Under the pieces are notes generated by a model. That model did no database searches. It saw nothing but the letters and a program-made list of their open reading frames with translations, and was not told where the DNA came from. Below, piece by piece: positions 63,913-64,000 of a stretch of DNA of 64,000 nt. The stretch comes from Streptomyces sp. NBC_01478 (GTDB taxonomy: Bacteria; Actinomycetota; Actinomycetes; Streptomycetales; Streptomycetaceae). The translations under genes were made by a program, and so were the position numbers. Numbering within the stretch: position 1 is the stretch's first letter; every line of letters starts with the position of its first letter. Location: positions 2,833,501-2,897,500 of the forward strand of contig NZ_CP109444.1 of assembly GCF_036227225.1 (NCBI RefSeq), given 5' to 3'.

Positions 63913-64000
63913 CCATCGCCCTGCGCCACGCACGCGTGCGCTACGGCCCCCTCGAAGCCCTGCACGGCGTCACCCTCGCCGCCCCCGCCCACGGCCTCAC
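63909..64000 (+). CDS. LivF-like ATPase, cut by window end
   Basis: The first 30 codons of an ABC ATPase: MTIALRHARVRYGPLEALHG then VTLAAPAHGLT. It overlaps the fusion gene by ATGA and is the expected second ATPase of a Liv system. Walker A lies beyond the window. Confidence 0.8.
   Translation, partial: MTIALRHARVRYGPLEALHGVTLAAPAHGL

Noticed and set aside
1..64000. CRISPR arrays, intact transposase genes, phage integrase or antibiotic biosynthesis cluster.
   Set aside because: None recognised; short repeats found are isolated direct or inverted copies.

Overview
The window is from a high-G+C actinobacterium, almost certainly Streptomyces. It has many GTG starts and ATGA operon overlaps. 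Genus-typical content includes a conservon (cvnA-D), streptogrisin-type proteases, a SepF-like gene, a LAxTG-anchored chitin/cellulose oxygenase, and a dnaE2/Y-family pair. Gene order recalls, from memory, the hmgA (SCO1715) to sflA (SCO1749) part of the S. coelicolor chromosome. It is mostly ordinary core or arm-proximal chromosome: no CRISPR array, rRNA gene, secure tRNA, intact insertion sequence or antibiotic cluster was seen.

Layout. 0-9 kb: hmgA, a GntR regulator, an orphan protein resembling the specificity domain of type ISP restriction enzymes, a TetR regulator divergent from a DrrAB-like ABC exporter, an M20 amidohydrolase and a CaiB-type CoA transferase. 9-18 kb: a SigK/RskA sigma/anti-sigma pair divergent from a DUF4331 protein, followed by a His-rich TPR membrane protein and a His-rich nickel/cobalt-type exporter, then a Ser/Thr kinase. 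18-28 kb: secreted hydrolases (GDSL lipase, subtilase, LPMO, lipase) mixed with an AAA ATPase, GntR, GNAT, DUF402, methyltransferase and MarR/cupin genes, then a small graveyard of gene fragments (28.2-28.8 kb). 29-36 kb: a translesion-synthesis operon (dnaE2 and a catalytically dead Y-family partner) divergent from a membrane protein/AAA ATPase pair; both sides carry matching LexA-like boxes. 36-40 kb: two streptogrisin-like proteases around a slipin (SPFH) gene. 39.8-45 kb: a DUF1684/flavin monooxygenase/FAD-NAD operon likely used for organosulfur or related small-molecule oxidation. A 23-codon Cys-ending leader peptide lies just beyond it on the opposite strand. 45.3-49 kb: a complete conservon. 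49-57 kb: a DUF5685 protein with an extreme Cys-rich tail, a SepF-like gene, acyl-CoA dehydrogenase, a multidrug MFS pump, a mannosyltransferase-like membrane enzyme, a PAP2 phosphatase and an I78 protease inhibitor. 57-64 kb: a WYL regulator and a branched-chain-amino-acid-type ABC system in which LivH, LivM and LivG are fused into one 1027-residue protein; LivF is cut by the window end.

The three most promising regulatory units are: (1) the SigK-controlled module, with a near-perfect mycobacterial-type SigK promoter 38 nt before the DUF4331 start codon and two cysteines 50 residues apart in SigK; (2) the divergent, apparently LexA-controlled dnaE2/Y-family and membrane/ATPase operons; (3) the displaced sulfur-type leader peptide. 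Functions are inferred from sequence motifs and family knowledge only; no searches were run.
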